From an uncultured Bacteroidota bacterium (GTDB lineage: Bacteria; Bacteroidota; Bacteroidia; Flavobacteriales; Flavobacteriaceae): DNA of 64,000 bases. Location of the stretch: NCBI GenBank assembly GCA_902517895.1, contig CABYEA010000001.1, positions 62,001-126,000 of the forward strand, written 5' to 3'. Of this stretch, positions 37,324-47,850 are shown piece by piece. The notes below the pieces were generated by a model that saw only the letters and a program-made list of their open reading frames with translations, was not told the DNA's origin and made no database searches. The position numbers and the translations under genes are program-made. Positions within the stretch are counted from its first letter, which is position 1. Each line of letters begins with the position of its first letter.

Positions 37324-38100
37324 ATGAAAACAAAGAAAGAAATAGTTAAGGATTGGATTTCTAGGTATACCGGTGTAGAAATTACCAATTTTGGAGAATA
37401 TATATTATTGACTAATTTTCAGAAATACGTTGATGAATTTGCCTCTCTTAATAACGTTGAGGTTAATGGATCTGATAAGAACATGCCATCTTCTACTCAT
37501 AATAATATTACTATAATAAATTTTGGTATGGGTAGTCCAAATGCAGCAACTGTAATGGATTTATTGACTGCATTAACGCCTAAGGCAGTATTGTTTCTTG
37601 GTAAATGTGGAGGATTAAAAAATAGAATTAAAATTGGTGATTATATTTTACCAATTGGCGCAATAAGAGGAGAGGGGACATCAAATGACTACTTCCCAAT
37701 TGAAGTCCCAGCTATGCCTTCATTTTCTTTACAAAGAGCAATTTCTTCAGCTTTAAAATATAAGAAAACCGACTATTGGACAGGAACAATCTTTACAACA
37801 AATAGAAGGGTTTGGGAGTTTGATTTAAAATTTAAAAAATATTTAAAGAAGGTAAGAGCCTATTCAATAGATATGGAGACAGCGACGCTTTTTACGGTAG
37901 GCTTCCACAATAGAATTCCTACCGGTGCTTTACTTTTGGTAACAGACCAGCCTATGGTTCCTGATGGAATCAAAACCAAAATTGAAGACGATAAGAATTC
38001 AAAATTATATGATAAAAACCATCTTGAACTAGGTATAGCATCTCTTAATGAGATTATTAAATACGACGGCACAAATACGGTAAGACACCTAAAATTTTAA
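37324..38100 (+). CDS. amn: AMP nucleosidase
   Basis: INFGMGSPNAATVMDLLTALTPKAVLFLGKCGGLKNRIKIGDYILPIGAIRGEGTSNDYFP. Confidence 0.88.
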   Translation: MKTKKEIVKDWISRYTGVEITNFGEYILLTNFQKYVDEFASLNNVEVNGSDKNMPSSTHNNITIINFGMGSPNAATVMDLLTALTPKAVLFLGKCGGLKNRIKIGDYILPIGAIRGEGTSNDYFPIEVPAMPSFSLQRAISSALKYKKTDYWTGTIFTTNRRVWEFDLKFKKYLKKVRAYSIDMETATLFTVGFHNRIPTGALLLVTDQPMVPDGIKTKIEDDKNSKLYDKNHLELGIASLNEIIKYDGTNTVRHLKF

Positions 38101-38113
38101 TCAGCTAAAAAAG

Positions 38114-38563
38114 ATGAAGATTTTTTATTTTTTAATACTTATAGTTTCAACCTCTTTTTCACAGAATGAGATTAAACACTCTGACATTATAGGAGAATGG
38201 GAAATTAAAATTAAAGTTAAGCAATTATTAAAGGAGGAAATTAAAGAGTTAGACATGTTTGAGAAAATGGCTGCACAGTTAGCATCGGGTTTTGCAGAGG
38301 ATATTCTTAATTCAGCAGATATGTATATAGAATTTAAAAAAGATGATGTTGCAGTATTAACATTTGATTTTTTAGATTATCAGGAAGAGGAGGAAATCAA
38401 ATGGAAACTAATTAATGATGAAATTTTAATTGATGATTCATTAAATAAAAAAATAAATATTGGTTCAGAAAATAATGTATGGGTATTGGAAAATGGTATG
38501 ATATTTCTTAAGGAAAAAAATCAAGTATTAAATAAAGCTGTTTTTCTAAGAAAAATTCCTTAA
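38114..38563 (+). CDS. Lipocalin-like hypothetical secreted protein
   Basis: Signal peptide; IIGEWEIKIKVKQ... Confidence 0.5.
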   Translation: MKIFYFLILIVSTSFSQNEIKHSDIIGEWEIKIKVKQLLKEEIKELDMFEKMAAQLASGFAEDILNSADMYIEFKKDDVAVLTFDFLDYQEEEEIKWKLINDEILIDDSLNKKINIGSENNVWVLENGMIFLKEKNQVLNKAVFLRKIP

Positions 38564-39771
38564 ATATTAATTTCAAAAGTTAACCCTGCATTTTCTTGCA
38601 GTCTTATTAAAAGAGAATCTCCTAATCCTACAGAAGGAGTTAGTATACCGTAAGTTTCTGGAGTATTATCTAAAGCTAAACAAACTGCACTTTCAGCTAA
38701 CATTTTTGAAGTAGAGCCATACCCAGGATCCATATCCCCAACTACTTTGCTTAAATAAGTTCTATTTCCAACAGTTAGATAAAATCGAAGATTATAAAAT
38801 CCGTTTATTCTCTTTGTTTCAGAGGGTCCTTCGCCTGACTTTGGTAAAATATAGTCAACCAAATTTTTTATTGCACTTCCTTTTTTTCTTGTTGCTAAAA
38901 AGATTGGTATCAAACTAATGTAGCCTTTTATTTGACCCGAAACTCCTCTGCCAGTAAGTGTTGCTTCATCATAAGAAAAGTCTGAGCCATATTTAAAGTC
39001 TATTAATGCATGACTTCTTCTTACAATTTTTGTATTTATTCCTGCCATGACAAACGGAGCAATCCATGACTTAGATATTTTATCAAAAATTACTTTTTGT
39101 AAATCTTGCTTGTCAGGACCAAATTGTTTGCCAACTGGATTTAGGCCATAAGGGTTTGTCAAGGTTTTTCGTACATCTTTATCTACACGTGCTTCTTCCA
39201 AAACATTAGACAGGCTATTGTAAGTGCCACCACTTATTCCACCTTTAGCCCCTGCCACTCGCATATTTATTATGCTAGCATACTGTCCTGTTTTTTCAAA
39301 AATTCTTTTTTGAGAATAATAAACACCCATATCAGAAGGAATAGAGTCGAAGCCACAAGAATTAATTATTTTAATATTCTTTTCCTCCGCCAATTTATGG
39401 TACTTATCAATAATTCTTCTTATCCATTGGGTTTCACCTGTAATATCACAATAATCTGTTTTCGAGCTAATACAAGCCTCAATAAGATTAGTTCCCAATT
39501 TTGCATAGGGCCCAACTGTTGTACAAATTACTTTTGCTTTTGAAGTAAGTTTAATAAGGCTTTCAATATTATTGCTATCAGCGATAAAAATTCTTTCATC
39601 ATTTATATTTAATTTATTGGCAATGGACAATATTTTTTCTTTATTTCTCCCTGCAATTCCCCATTTAAGATCCGTGCTTGAGTAGGTTTTATTTATATAT
39701 TGACTAACAAGTTGACCTGTAAAGCCTGATGCTCCCCAAATAATTAAGTCTAGCTTTTTTGTATTTGACAT
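38560..39771 (-). CDS. Saccharopine dehydrogenase-like / trans-acting enoyl reductase family
   Basis: LIIWGASGFTGQLVSQYINKTY...VICTTVGPYAKLGTNLIEACISSKTDYCDITGETQWIRRIIDKYH. Confidence 0.88.
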   Translation of the reverse strand: MSNTKKLDLIIWGASGFTGQLVSQYINKTYSSTDLKWGIAGRNKEKILSIANKLNINDERIFIADSNNIESLIKLTSKAKVICTTVGPYAKLGTNLIEACISSKTDYCDITGETQWIRRIIDKYHKLAEEKNIKIINSCGFDSIPSDMGVYYSQKRIFEKTGQYASIINMRVAGAKGGISGGTYNSLSNVLEEARVDKDVRKTLTNPYGLNPVGKQFGPDKQDLQKVIFDKISKSWIAPFVMAGINTKIVRRSHALIDFKYGSDFSYDEATLTGRGVSGQIKGYISLIPIFLATRKKGSAIKNLVDYILPKSGEGPSETKRINGFYNLRFYLTVGNRTYLSKVVGDMDPGYGSTSKMLAESAVCLALDNTPETYGILTPSVGLGDSLLIRLQENAGLTFEINI

Positions 39772-39780
39772 ATTTAAAAT

Positions 39781-39963
39781 TTATTGATCTATTTTTTCAG
39801 GTTGAATTAAAATAACCTCATTGTTTTCGATAGAAATCTGAAAATCAATAGGATTACAGCAAACTTCACAGTCCTCAATAAAATTTTGATTTCTTATTGA
39901 CGGATCTACCATTTTTAATTGATTTTCCCAGCAGTATGGACAATCGAAATATTCTTCCAACAT
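39781..39963 (-). CDS. CPXCG motif cysteine-rich protein
   Basis: FDCPYCWENQ...EDCEVCCNPIDF. Confidence 0.85.
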   Translation of the reverse strand: MLEEYFDCPYCWENQLKMVDPSIRNQNFIEDCEVCCNPIDFQISIENNEVILIQPEKIDQ

Positions 39964-40044
39964 AAAACCGAATTTTATATTACAATATTATGACAAAGAA
40001 TGGGATGATTCATTAAATTCACAAATAATTATTAATTAAACACT

Positions 40045-40353
40045 ATGAAAAAATTATTTTTAGTCCTTTGTATTCTTGGTGTAGTTTTACCCTATTATCA
40101 GCTATACCATTTTTTGCTTGAAAACAATTGGTCGATGAGTGGATTTTGGAGTAATATATATTCCAACCATGCAATATCAATGATTACTATGGATATCACA
40201 GTTGCAGCAACAGCATATATGTCTTTTATTATTTATCAGTTTTCAAATAAGAAAATTCAACTTAAATATTTTATTAAATATATGCTTTCATTGTTTTTAG
40301 TCGGCTTTTCATTATCAATGCCTCTATACCTATATGATAACTACAAAAAATAA
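40045..40353 (+). CDS. DUF2834-like membrane protein
   Basis: Three-TM pattern; DITVAATAYMSFIIYQF. Confidence 0.6.
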   Translation: MKKLFLVLCILGVVLPYYQLYHFLLENNWSMSGFWSNIYSNHAISMITMDITVAATAYMSFIIYQFSNKKIQLKYFIKYMLSLFLVGFSLSMPLYLYDNYKK

Positions 40354-40420
40354 AATTTTTAAGCGAAAAGGTTTTTTTTTTAATAATATAGATTACATTT
40401 GCTGAAATTTATAATTTACA

Positions 40421-40612
40421 ATGAAAGGAACAGTAAAATTTTTCAATGAATCTAAAGGTTATGGGTTCATTACAAACGACGAAACAGGAGAAGACCTTTT
40501 TGTTCATTATTCAGCACTTGGTAACCAAACTATTAAAGAAGGCGATCAAGTTGAATATGAAGAAGGAGAAGGTAGAAAAGGAAAAGCTGCTACAAACGTA
40601 ACACTTGCATAG
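40421..40612 (+). CDS. Cold-shock protein
   Basis: MKGTVKFFNESKGYGFITNDETGEDLFVHYSAL. Confidence 0.96.
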   Translation: MKGTVKFFNESKGYGFITNDETGEDLFVHYSALGNQTIKEGDQVEYEEGEGRKGKAATNVTLA

Positions 40613-40721
40613 GTCTCCCTACTGCATTTAATTCAATTAATATTTCCTAATTAAAACCAAAAAAGTGATTTTATTACTTTTTTATATAATTACTATGCAC
40701 GCATAGCTTATTTCGTATCTG

Positions 40722-41369
40722 TTAAAATCTCTTTCCAATCGAAATACCCCCTTTGAAAGTTGCTTCAGGCCTGTAGTCACTTACACTACCTCCGTCAGGA
40801 ATGTCATCATTTTTGCTACTGGCAAAAAGATATCTTCCAAATCCTAACATATACTCAAAAGTCCATCCCTTTTTGTTAACCCATTTTCTTCCAACTCCAA
40901 CTCCAGGAGCAATGTCCCAGCCTTTTATTTCTTCAGTAGTTGAATATGGCTCATTCGGCATTGGATCATAAAAGTAGGTGTTTCTGTCATATTCAATATT
41001 TGCAAATTTTATAAATACTTCGGCAAAATATCCCTCCCCACCAAAATCTGTTTTATTTAAAAAATAAAATCTGTAAAAAGGATTCAACGAAAATTTTTCA
41101 GACCATGACCTTGATAAGTTATTATCATTAAAGTTTAAAAAAACTTCAGCTCCATAAGATGAATAAGAATCATTTATTATTTCATATCCAATATTCAGAG
41201 CAGGCTGAGTTAAAAAATCAATTACATCAAGTTTTATTTCTGAATCTCCAATTTCATCAAATAACTCTGTGACTTGTTTATCATTTTTTAAAACTTCAAC
41301 TTGTTGAACATCTTGACCGAACGCCTGGCTGAAAAAAAAGATATATATTAAAACTAAAGAATGTCTCAT
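40722..41369 (-). CDS. DUF3575-like outer-membrane beta-barrel protein
   Basis: Signal peptide; PALNIGYEIINDSYSSYGAEVFLNF...GVGRKWVNKKGWTFEYMLGFGRYLF...GGISIGKRF. Confidence 0.65.
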   Translation of the reverse strand: MRHSLVLIYIFFFSQAFGQDVQQVEVLKNDKQVTELFDEIGDSEIKLDVIDFLTQPALNIGYEIINDSYSSYGAEVFLNFNDNNLSRSWSEKFSLNPFYRFYFLNKTDFGGEGYFAEVFIKFANIEYDRNTYFYDPMPNEPYSTTEEIKGWDIAPGVGVGRKWVNKKGWTFEYMLGFGRYLFASSKNDDIPDGGSVSDYRPEATFKGGISIGKRF

Positions 41370-41487
41370 TATTATTTTTTTTACAAATCTAGTTTCTAAT
41401 CTCTGGTTTTGAGCATGATTATTGTTAATTTAATATTAAAGTTAATCTGTATTTATTATTTAAATTTGCAGAGCCAAAATATTTGTT

Positions 41488-42204
41488 TTGAAACCAAATC
41501 AAAAATCACAAAGTCCTAAAAAAAATCAAGTTCAAAAAATGTTTGATTCAATATCTTTTGAATATGATTTACTCAATGCAATTATGACTTTTAACAGTCA
41601 CAAAAGATGGAAGAAAAATATTTTAAATATTGCTAAAAAACTTAAACCACAAACTGCTCTTGATATTGCAACTGGAACCGCTGACATTGCAATTAATCTT
41701 GGGGCTATTTCAAATTGTGAAGTCATTGGTGTGGATATTTCTGAGCAAATGTTAAATGTTGGTCGTGAAAAAATTATAAAAATGAAATTAGGCAAATCAG
41801 TTAGGTTAGAATCAGGAGATGCTGAAAACTTAAATTTCAAAGACAATTATTTTGACCTTGTAACTATTGGGTTTGGTGTTAGAAATTTTCAAGATTTAGA
41901 GAAGGGACTAAGTGAGAGCTTTAGAGTCTTAAATGCAAAAGGAACTCTTATTATACTTGAAACTTCTGTTCCAGAAAATAGAATTATTAAATTATTTTAC
42001 TCCATTTTCACAAGAACTTATATACCAACTATGGCAATGATTTTTTCAAAAGATAAATCAGCATATAACTATTTGCTAAACTCTGCTGAATTATTTCCAT
42101 CAGGCACTAAGTTTAAAGATATTTTAAAATCTGTTGGGTTTAGACAAGTTCAAATTAAGCCAAAGTTATTTGGATCTTCAACTATATATATTGCTACAAA
42201 ATGA
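41488..42204 (+). CDS. ubiE/menG: Demethylmenaquinone methyltransferase
   Basis: MFDSISFEYDLLNAIMTFNSHKRWKK...ALDIATGTADIAI...VTIGFGVRNFQDLEKGL. Confidence 0.93.
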   Translation: MKPNQKSQSPKKNQVQKMFDSISFEYDLLNAIMTFNSHKRWKKNILNIAKKLKPQTALDIATGTADIAINLGAISNCEVIGVDISEQMLNVGREKIIKMKLGKSVRLESGDAENLNFKDNYFDLVTIGFGVRNFQDLEKGLSESFRVLNAKGTLIILETSVPENRIIKLFYSIFTRTYIPTMAMIFSKDKSAYNYLLNSAELFPSGTKFKDILKSVGFRQVQIKPKLFGSSTIYIATK

Positions 42205-43244
42205 TTTCTAAATTTAAGTTTTTTAACGAGTTGAATTTTTTTTTAAAAAACAATGAATCATTTGTTGTTTTTAAAAAGCCGAGTCATAACAAGATAGTTT
42301 GTCAACAGGGCGATGTTATTGATGGTCAAATTTCTGACATGCTTGGTAAAAGAGGATTTATATTTATGCCTTTTAATTCAAATTTAAATGGATATCTATT
42401 AACGCCAAAAATAACAATAGAAACCCAATTTCAATTAAAGTTAAATAAAAATCAAAACACTCATTATGATGTAAAGGATTTTAAATCAAAAAAAAACTTG
42501 CACATTAAATTAATTAAAAATGCAATTGCTGAAATAAAAAATTCAAGTTTAGAAAAAGTTGTTTGTTCATCATCATTCAATCTAAAATTAAAATCTAAAT
42601 CACCAATTAAATACTTTGAACGTTTACTACAACAAAATCATGGTGCCTTTTGCTATTTATTTTATCATCCAAAAATTGGAACTTGGGTTGGTGCTTCGCC
42701 GGAAAAACTGATAAACTTAAATAACGGAACAGTTACAACTTTTGCTTTGGCTGCAACTAAAAAAAAGCTGAATCAAAGCTGGACAGATAAGGAATTCAGA
42801 GAACAGAAAATTGTTGAAGATAAAATAGTTAAGGATTTAAATAAAGATTGTAAAAATATTGAAGCAGGTGCTTTACAAACTGTAAAGGCCGGAAATATTT
42901 ATCATCTAAAATCCGTTATTAAGGCAAAGACAAATAAGTCTTCAACAGATTTAATCAAGTTATTACATCCAACTCCTGCAGTTGCCGGTATGCCAAAAAA
43001 AATGGCAATATCATATATTATCAGAAAAGAGGATTATGACAGATCATTCTACACGGGATTCCTAGGATTGCTAGAAAGTAAATCATGTGATATTTATGTC
43101 AATATTAGGTGTGCTAAAATAGTTGATGATGAGTTAACTATTTATGTTGGTGGTGGAATTACTAATGATAGTAATGCAGTTGATGAGTGGCATGAAATTT
43201 TAAATAAGTCTCAAACAATGCTTGGTATATTTCATAAGGGTTAA
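42201..43244 (+). CDS. menF: Isochorismate synthase
   Basis: Chorismate-binding fold: GTWVGASPEKLI...HPTPAVAGMPK...FYTGFLGL...VGGGITNDSNAVDEWHE. Confidence 0.9.
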   Translation: MISKFKFFNELNFFLKNNESFVVFKKPSHNKIVCQQGDVIDGQISDMLGKRGFIFMPFNSNLNGYLLTPKITIETQFQLKLNKNQNTHYDVKDFKSKKNLHIKLIKNAIAEIKNSSLEKVVCSSSFNLKLKSKSPIKYFERLLQQNHGAFCYLFYHPKIGTWVGASPEKLINLNNGTVTTFALAATKKKLNQSWTDKEFREQKIVEDKIVKDLNKDCKNIEAGALQTVKAGNIYHLKSVIKAKTNKSSTDLIKLLHPTPAVAGMPKKMAISYIIRKEDYDRSFYTGFLGLLESKSCDIYVNIRCAKIVDDELTIYVGGGITNDSNAVDEWHEILNKSQTMLGIFHKG

Positions 43245-43262
43245 AATATATATTTAGTAACT

Positions 43263-45038
43263 TTGTGTAAGATGAAATATCCTATAATTCCTGTAGCTCA
43301 ATCATTAATTTTATCATGTATAAATTTTAGACTTTTTGATGTCGTAATTTCACCAGGATCTAGAAATGTACCTTTAGCAATTGGGTTTGCATCAAACGAA
43401 AAATTTAATTGCTACAGTATAGTTGATGAAAGATCAGCCGCTTTCTTTGCTCTTGGTTTATCACAAAAATCTAAAAAACCTACAATATTAATATGCACAT
43501 CTGGATCAGCCCTTTTAAATTATTATCCCGCTGTTGCTGAGGGCTTCTATAGCGAAATCCCATTAATAATTTTATCAGCTGATAGACCAAAATATAAAAT
43601 CAATATTGGTGATGGTCAAACTATAAATCAATCAGAGGTATTTAAAAAAAATATACTTTACTCAGAAACATTAAGTCAGGATTGTATTCATGCTACCGAA
43701 GAGATAATTAAAAGTAATTCTCAAAAAATAATTGACCAGAAATATGATTCTTCAAAGCTCGAAAAACTACAAAAATCAATACAGGCCAGTAATGAAAAAA
43801 TGATAGAGAAAGCATTTGATCTTTCAATCAATAAAATGCAGCCAGTTCATTTAAATGTTCCAATGGAAGAGCCTTTGTACGATTTTGTAAATACTCCGTC
43901 AATTAAAATTAAGACTGTAAGAAAACAAAATAAAGCTAAAGCTCTAGAAAATTCTAATAGCTACTACAGCCAAATTTATAAATCAAAAAAAATATTAATA
44001 CTAATTGGCGTTTCAGATTATGATATTTTTTCTGATAAATCTATCGCTAAAATTAATTCATTCCCTTCAATTGTAGTATTGAAAGAACATACATCTAATG
44101 TGTTTGATGATAATTTTATTTCTAATATTGATAGATTAATTGGGCCGATTGAAATTCAATCAAACTCTGACTTTTTGTTTGAAGATTTGAGTCCAGACTT
44201 AATAATATCCATAGGGGGTATGGTTATCTCTAAAAAGATAAAATCATTCTTAAGAAATTATAAATCCAGAAAACATTTTCATATAGGAAATAATATATCA
44301 AAAGATTCATTTTACTCAGGAGTTGATCATTTAGAGCTTCATCCAAACCAATTTTTTGAAAATATTGATTTTAAAAAAATTGATTCAAATTACCATAATT
44401 TCTGGCAAGATATAAATCGCTCTAAACTAGAGCTTCATAACAAATACATGAGGGTTGCCAACTTCTCAGATTTAAAGGTTTTTGAAATGTTATCAAATTT
44501 GATTCCTAAAAAATATGATATTCAAGTAGCTAATAGTACGCCTGTAAGATATTTTCAATTATTTGATTTGAAGAATAAAAATCACATGTTTGCCAATCGT
44601 GGAACTAGCGGGATAGATGGTAGCACATCAACAGCAATTGGCAGCTCAGTCAATAGCGATTTACCTGTAGTTTTAATTACTGGAGATCTTAGTTTTTTTT
44701 ATGACATTAATGCTTTGTGGAATAAGTATATACCAGCAAGTTTTAGGATTATTATTATAAATAATGGTGGAGGTGGAATTTTTAAAATTTTACCTGGTTT
44801 TAAAGAAGATAATCTTTTCTCAGAATTTATTGAAACTAAACACAATTTATCAGCCAGGTCGATAGCCAAAATGTTTAAGCTTAAATATACAAGGGTTTCC
44901 ACCAAGTTTGGACTCAATTTAGTTTTAAGAACATTTTTTAAAAATTCTAAAAAACCCAAGATTTTAGAAATAAAAACATCTGGTATAAAAAGTGCAAAAA
45001 TATTAAAGGATTATTTTAGATATTTGTCAAAGCCTTAA
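43263..45038 (+). CDS. menD: 2-succinyl-5-enolpyruvyl-6-hydroxy-3-cyclohexene-1-carboxylate synthase
   Basis: VVISPGSRNVPLAIGF...SIVDERSAAFFALGLSQKSKKPTILICTSGSALLNYYPAVAEG...FANRGTSGIDGSTSTAIG. Confidence 0.95.
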   Translation: MCKMKYPIIPVAQSLILSCINFRLFDVVISPGSRNVPLAIGFASNEKFNCYSIVDERSAAFFALGLSQKSKKPTILICTSGSALLNYYPAVAEGFYSEIPLIILSADRPKYKINIGDGQTINQSEVFKKNILYSETLSQDCIHATEEIIKSNSQKIIDQKYDSSKLEKLQKSIQASNEKMIEKAFDLSINKMQPVHLNVPMEEPLYDFVNTPSIKIKTVRKQNKAKALENSNSYYSQIYKSKKILILIGVSDYDIFSDKSIAKINSFPSIVVLKEHTSNVFDDNFISNIDRLIGPIEIQSNSDFLFEDLSPDLIISIGGMVISKKIKSFLRNYKSRKHFHIGNNISKDSFYSGVDHLELHPNQFFENIDFKKIDSNYHNFWQDINRSKLELHNKYMRVANFSDLKVFEMLSNLIPKKYDIQVANSTPVRYFQLFDLKNKNHMFANRGTSGIDGSTSTAIGSSVNSDLPVVLITGDLSFFYDINALWNKYIPASFRIIIINNGGGGIFKILPGFKEDNLFSEFIETKHNLSARSIAKMFKLKYTRVSTKFGLNLVLRTFFKNSKKPKILEIKTSGIKSAKILKDYFRYLSKP

Positions 45039-45053
45039 CATAAAAATATTACG

Positions 45054-45872
45054 ATGAAAGTAGTTTGGAAAGAAATAAAGAAATACAATGATATAAACTT
45101 TGAAATTTATAATGGTGTTGCAAAAGTAACAATCAATAGACCAAAAGTTTACAATGCCTTTAGACCTGAAACCAATACAGAAATGCTAGATGCGTTTGAA
45201 ATTTGTAGAGAAAAAAATGACATTGATATTGTTGTTATTACCGGAACAGGTGAAAAAGCTTTTTGCAGTGGAGGCGATCAAAATGTTAAGGGGACAGGTG
45301 GATACATTGGTGATGATGGAGTGCCAAGATTAAATGTGTTAGATCTTCACAAAAAAATCAGAGAGCTACCAAAACCAGTAATTGCAATGGTTAATGGATA
45401 TGCAATAGGAGGCGGACATGTTTTACATGTAATTTGTGATTTGACAATTGCTAGTGATAATGCAATTTTTGGTCAAACTGGTCCTAAAGTTGGTAGTTTC
45501 GACGGAGGATTTGGGTCATCTTATTTAGCAAGACATGTTGGTCAGAAGAAAGCAAGAGAAATATGGTTTTTATGCAAACAATATTCAGCTCATGAAGCTT
45601 TAGAAATGGGAATGGTAAATAAAGTTGTTCCATTTGAAAAGCTAGAGGAAACTGTTTTAGAATGGTCTGCATTAATGCAAAAGAGAAGTCCTTTGGCATT
45701 AAGAATGATTAAGAGAAGCTTAAATGCAGAGCTTGATGGCCAGCACGGCTTAATGCAACTTGCAGGTGATGCAACGTTATTATATTATTTAACCGAAGAA
45801 GCACAGGAAGGTAAGGAGGCTTTTTTAGAAAAAAGAGACCCTAATTTCAGAAAATACCCTAAATTCCCCTAA
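45054..45872 (+). CDS. menB: 1,4-dihydroxy-2-naphthoyl-CoA synthase
   Basis: [42 protein letters not shown]...[32 protein letters not shown]. Confidence 0.96.
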   Translation: MKVVWKEIKKYNDINFEIYNGVAKVTINRPKVYNAFRPETNTEMLDAFEICREKNDIDIVVITGTGEKAFCSGGDQNVKGTGGYIGDDGVPRLNVLDLHKKIRELPKPVIAMVNGYAIGGGHVLHVICDLTIASDNAIFGQTGPKVGSFDGGFGSSYLARHVGQKKAREIWFLCKQYSAHEALEMGMVNKVVPFEKLEETVLEWSALMQKRSPLALRMIKRSLNAELDGQHGLMQLAGDATLLYYLTEEAQEGKEAFLEKRDPNFRKYPKFP

Positions 45873-45890
45873 AACAGTAAATTAAATTTT

Positions 45891-46817
45891 TTGAAATTTT
45901 ACTATCTAAAAAAAGTTAAATATTGGATTCAAGCTGCAAGAATTGAAACTCTCCCATTATCAATCTCTGGAATTTTATTAGGATCATTTTATGCATTCTA
46001 CAGTTATAGTTTCGATAATACAATTTTTACCCTTTCTATATTAACGGCAATCTCTTTTCAGATATTGTCAAATTTCGCAAACGACTATGGAGATGGAATT
46101 CTTGGAACTGATATGCAAAGAATTGGTCCTAAGAGAGTTATAGCCTCTGGTAATCTTTCGATTAAGGAACTTAGGAGAGGTATTTTTTTAAATGTATTTA
46201 TATCCATCACATTATCATATTCACTTATTAAGTATTCATTTGAAAATGATTATCTATTAATTGTAATTTTTCTTTTTCTATCTATTTCCTCAATACTTGC
46301 CGCTATTAGGTATACAATGGGAAGAAATCCTTACGGTTATTATGGATTTGGAGATATTTTTGTTTTTATTTTTTTTGGGCTGCTTAGTGTATTTGGGTCA
46401 TACTTTTTGCAGACAAAACTTTTCAACTATGAAGTATTTATTTTAGGATCTATTGTAGGATTATTATGTGTTGGGGTATTAAATCTAAATAATATAAGAG
46501 ATATTGAAAATGATTCTAAAATGAATAAAAAAACAATTCCAACCAGAATTGGATTTCGTAATGCTAGATTTTATCATAATTTTTTAATAGTATTTTCCAT
46601 AATCTTAATTATATTATTTACTTTAAATTTTAAAACCTCTAATAACTATATTTTTATTATTATTGGCATTATTCCGTTGGTATTTCATTTGTTTAAAGTG
46701 AGCCAGGCAAAAAATCCAATTGAGTTTAAACCTTTGTTAAAACAACTTGCTATTTCAACCTTTATCTTCTCAATATTTATGTCAATTTTTTTGATCTATG
46801 AAAGCATATTTTTTTAA
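45891..46817 (+). CDS. menA: 1,4-dihydroxy-2-naphthoate polyprenyltransferase
   Basis: WIQAARIETLPLSISGILLG...NFANDYGDGILGTDMQRIGPKRVIASGNLS...NLNNIRDIENDS. Confidence 0.93.
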   Translation: MKFYYLKKVKYWIQAARIETLPLSISGILLGSFYAFYSYSFDNTIFTLSILTAISFQILSNFANDYGDGILGTDMQRIGPKRVIASGNLSIKELRRGIFLNVFISITLSYSLIKYSFENDYLLIVIFLFLSISSILAAIRYTMGRNPYGYYGFGDIFVFIFFGLLSVFGSYFLQTKLFNYEVFILGSIVGLLCVGVLNLNNIRDIENDSKMNKKTIPTRIGFRNARFYHNFLIVFSIILIILFTLNFKTSNNYIFIIIGIIPLVFHLFKVSQAKNPIEFKPLLKQLAISTFIFSIFMSIFLIYESIFF

Positions 46818-47850
46818 ACATAATTTAGAATTTAATGTTCCAAGCAAAACATCAAGAGATATTTTATATCAAAAACCTAGTTGGTATTTGGTTATAAAAG
46901 ATCAAAATAAAATAGGGGTTGGTGAATGTAGTATTATTCCAGGCTTGAGTTTAGATAAACTCAATAATATAGAGTCAAAGCTAAACTACGCTTGTCAAAT
47001 AATTTCATCAGATCAAAGTTTAGTAATAGAAGAATTTGACGAATATCCAGCCGTAAAATTTGCATTAGAAACTGCACAAAAAGATTTTTTATCATTTGAC
47101 AAATCTTTCAAATTATTTGATTCAGATTTTTCGAACTCTAAGGATAGTATTAAAATCAACGGCTTAGTTTGGATGGGGGACATTAAGCACATGCAATCTC
47201 AAATCACACAAAAAATTAAAGATGGCTTTTCCTGTATAAAAATCAAAGTAGGCGCATTGGAGTTTGACACTGAAATAGAATTAATAAAAAGGATTAGGGA
47301 CGATTTTTCTGATCGGGATTTAGAAATCAGATTGGATGCAAATGGCGCATTTGAGACGAAAGATGCCCTTATTAAATTAAACAAGCTTAGTGAATTCTCA
47401 ATTCATTCTATCGAACAGCCAATTAAAAGAAATCAGTGGCAAGAGATCGCAAATTTATGTGAATTATCTCCTATTCCTATTGCTTTGGACGAAGAGCTAA
47501 TTGGCATTAACTCTGCTGACAGAAATAATCTAATAGAAACTATTAATCCGGATTATTTGATATTAAAACCAAGTTTAATTGGTGGTTTTAAGGAGTGTGA
47601 AAAATGGATTGAGCTAATTAAAGAAAAAAATATAAAATGGTGGGCAACGAGTGCACTTGAAAGCGATGTTGGGTTAAATGCTATAGCTCAATGGGTATAC
47701 ACAAAAAATAATGACCTAAGGCAAGGGCTTGGTACCGGAATGCTATTTAAAAACAATGTAGAATCACAGCTAGAAATGTCTGGTGAGACCATTTTTTTGA
47801 ATCAAAACAAATCTTGGGATTTAAACTTTTTTAAAAAAATTGGTAAATAA
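46798..47850 (+). CDS. menC: o-succinylbenzoate synthase
   Basis: Enolase superfamily: KIKVGALEFDTEIELIKRIR...LRLDANGAF-like, EQPIKRNQWQEI, ALDEELIG, LKPSLIGGF. Confidence 0.9.
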   Translation: MKAYFFKHNLEFNVPSKTSRDILYQKPSWYLVIKDQNKIGVGECSIIPGLSLDKLNNIESKLNYACQIISSDQSLVIEEFDEYPAVKFALETAQKDFLSFDKSFKLFDSDFSNSKDSIKINGLVWMGDIKHMQSQITQKIKDGFSCIKIKVGALEFDTEIELIKRIRDDFSDRDLEIRLDANGAFETKDALIKLNKLSEFSIHSIEQPIKRNQWQEIANLCELSPIPIALDEELIGINSADRNNLIETINPDYLILKPSLIGGFKECEKWIELIKEKNIKWWATSALESDVGLNAIAQWVYTKNNDLRQGLGTGMLFKNNVESQLEMSGETIFLNQNKSWDLNFFKKIGK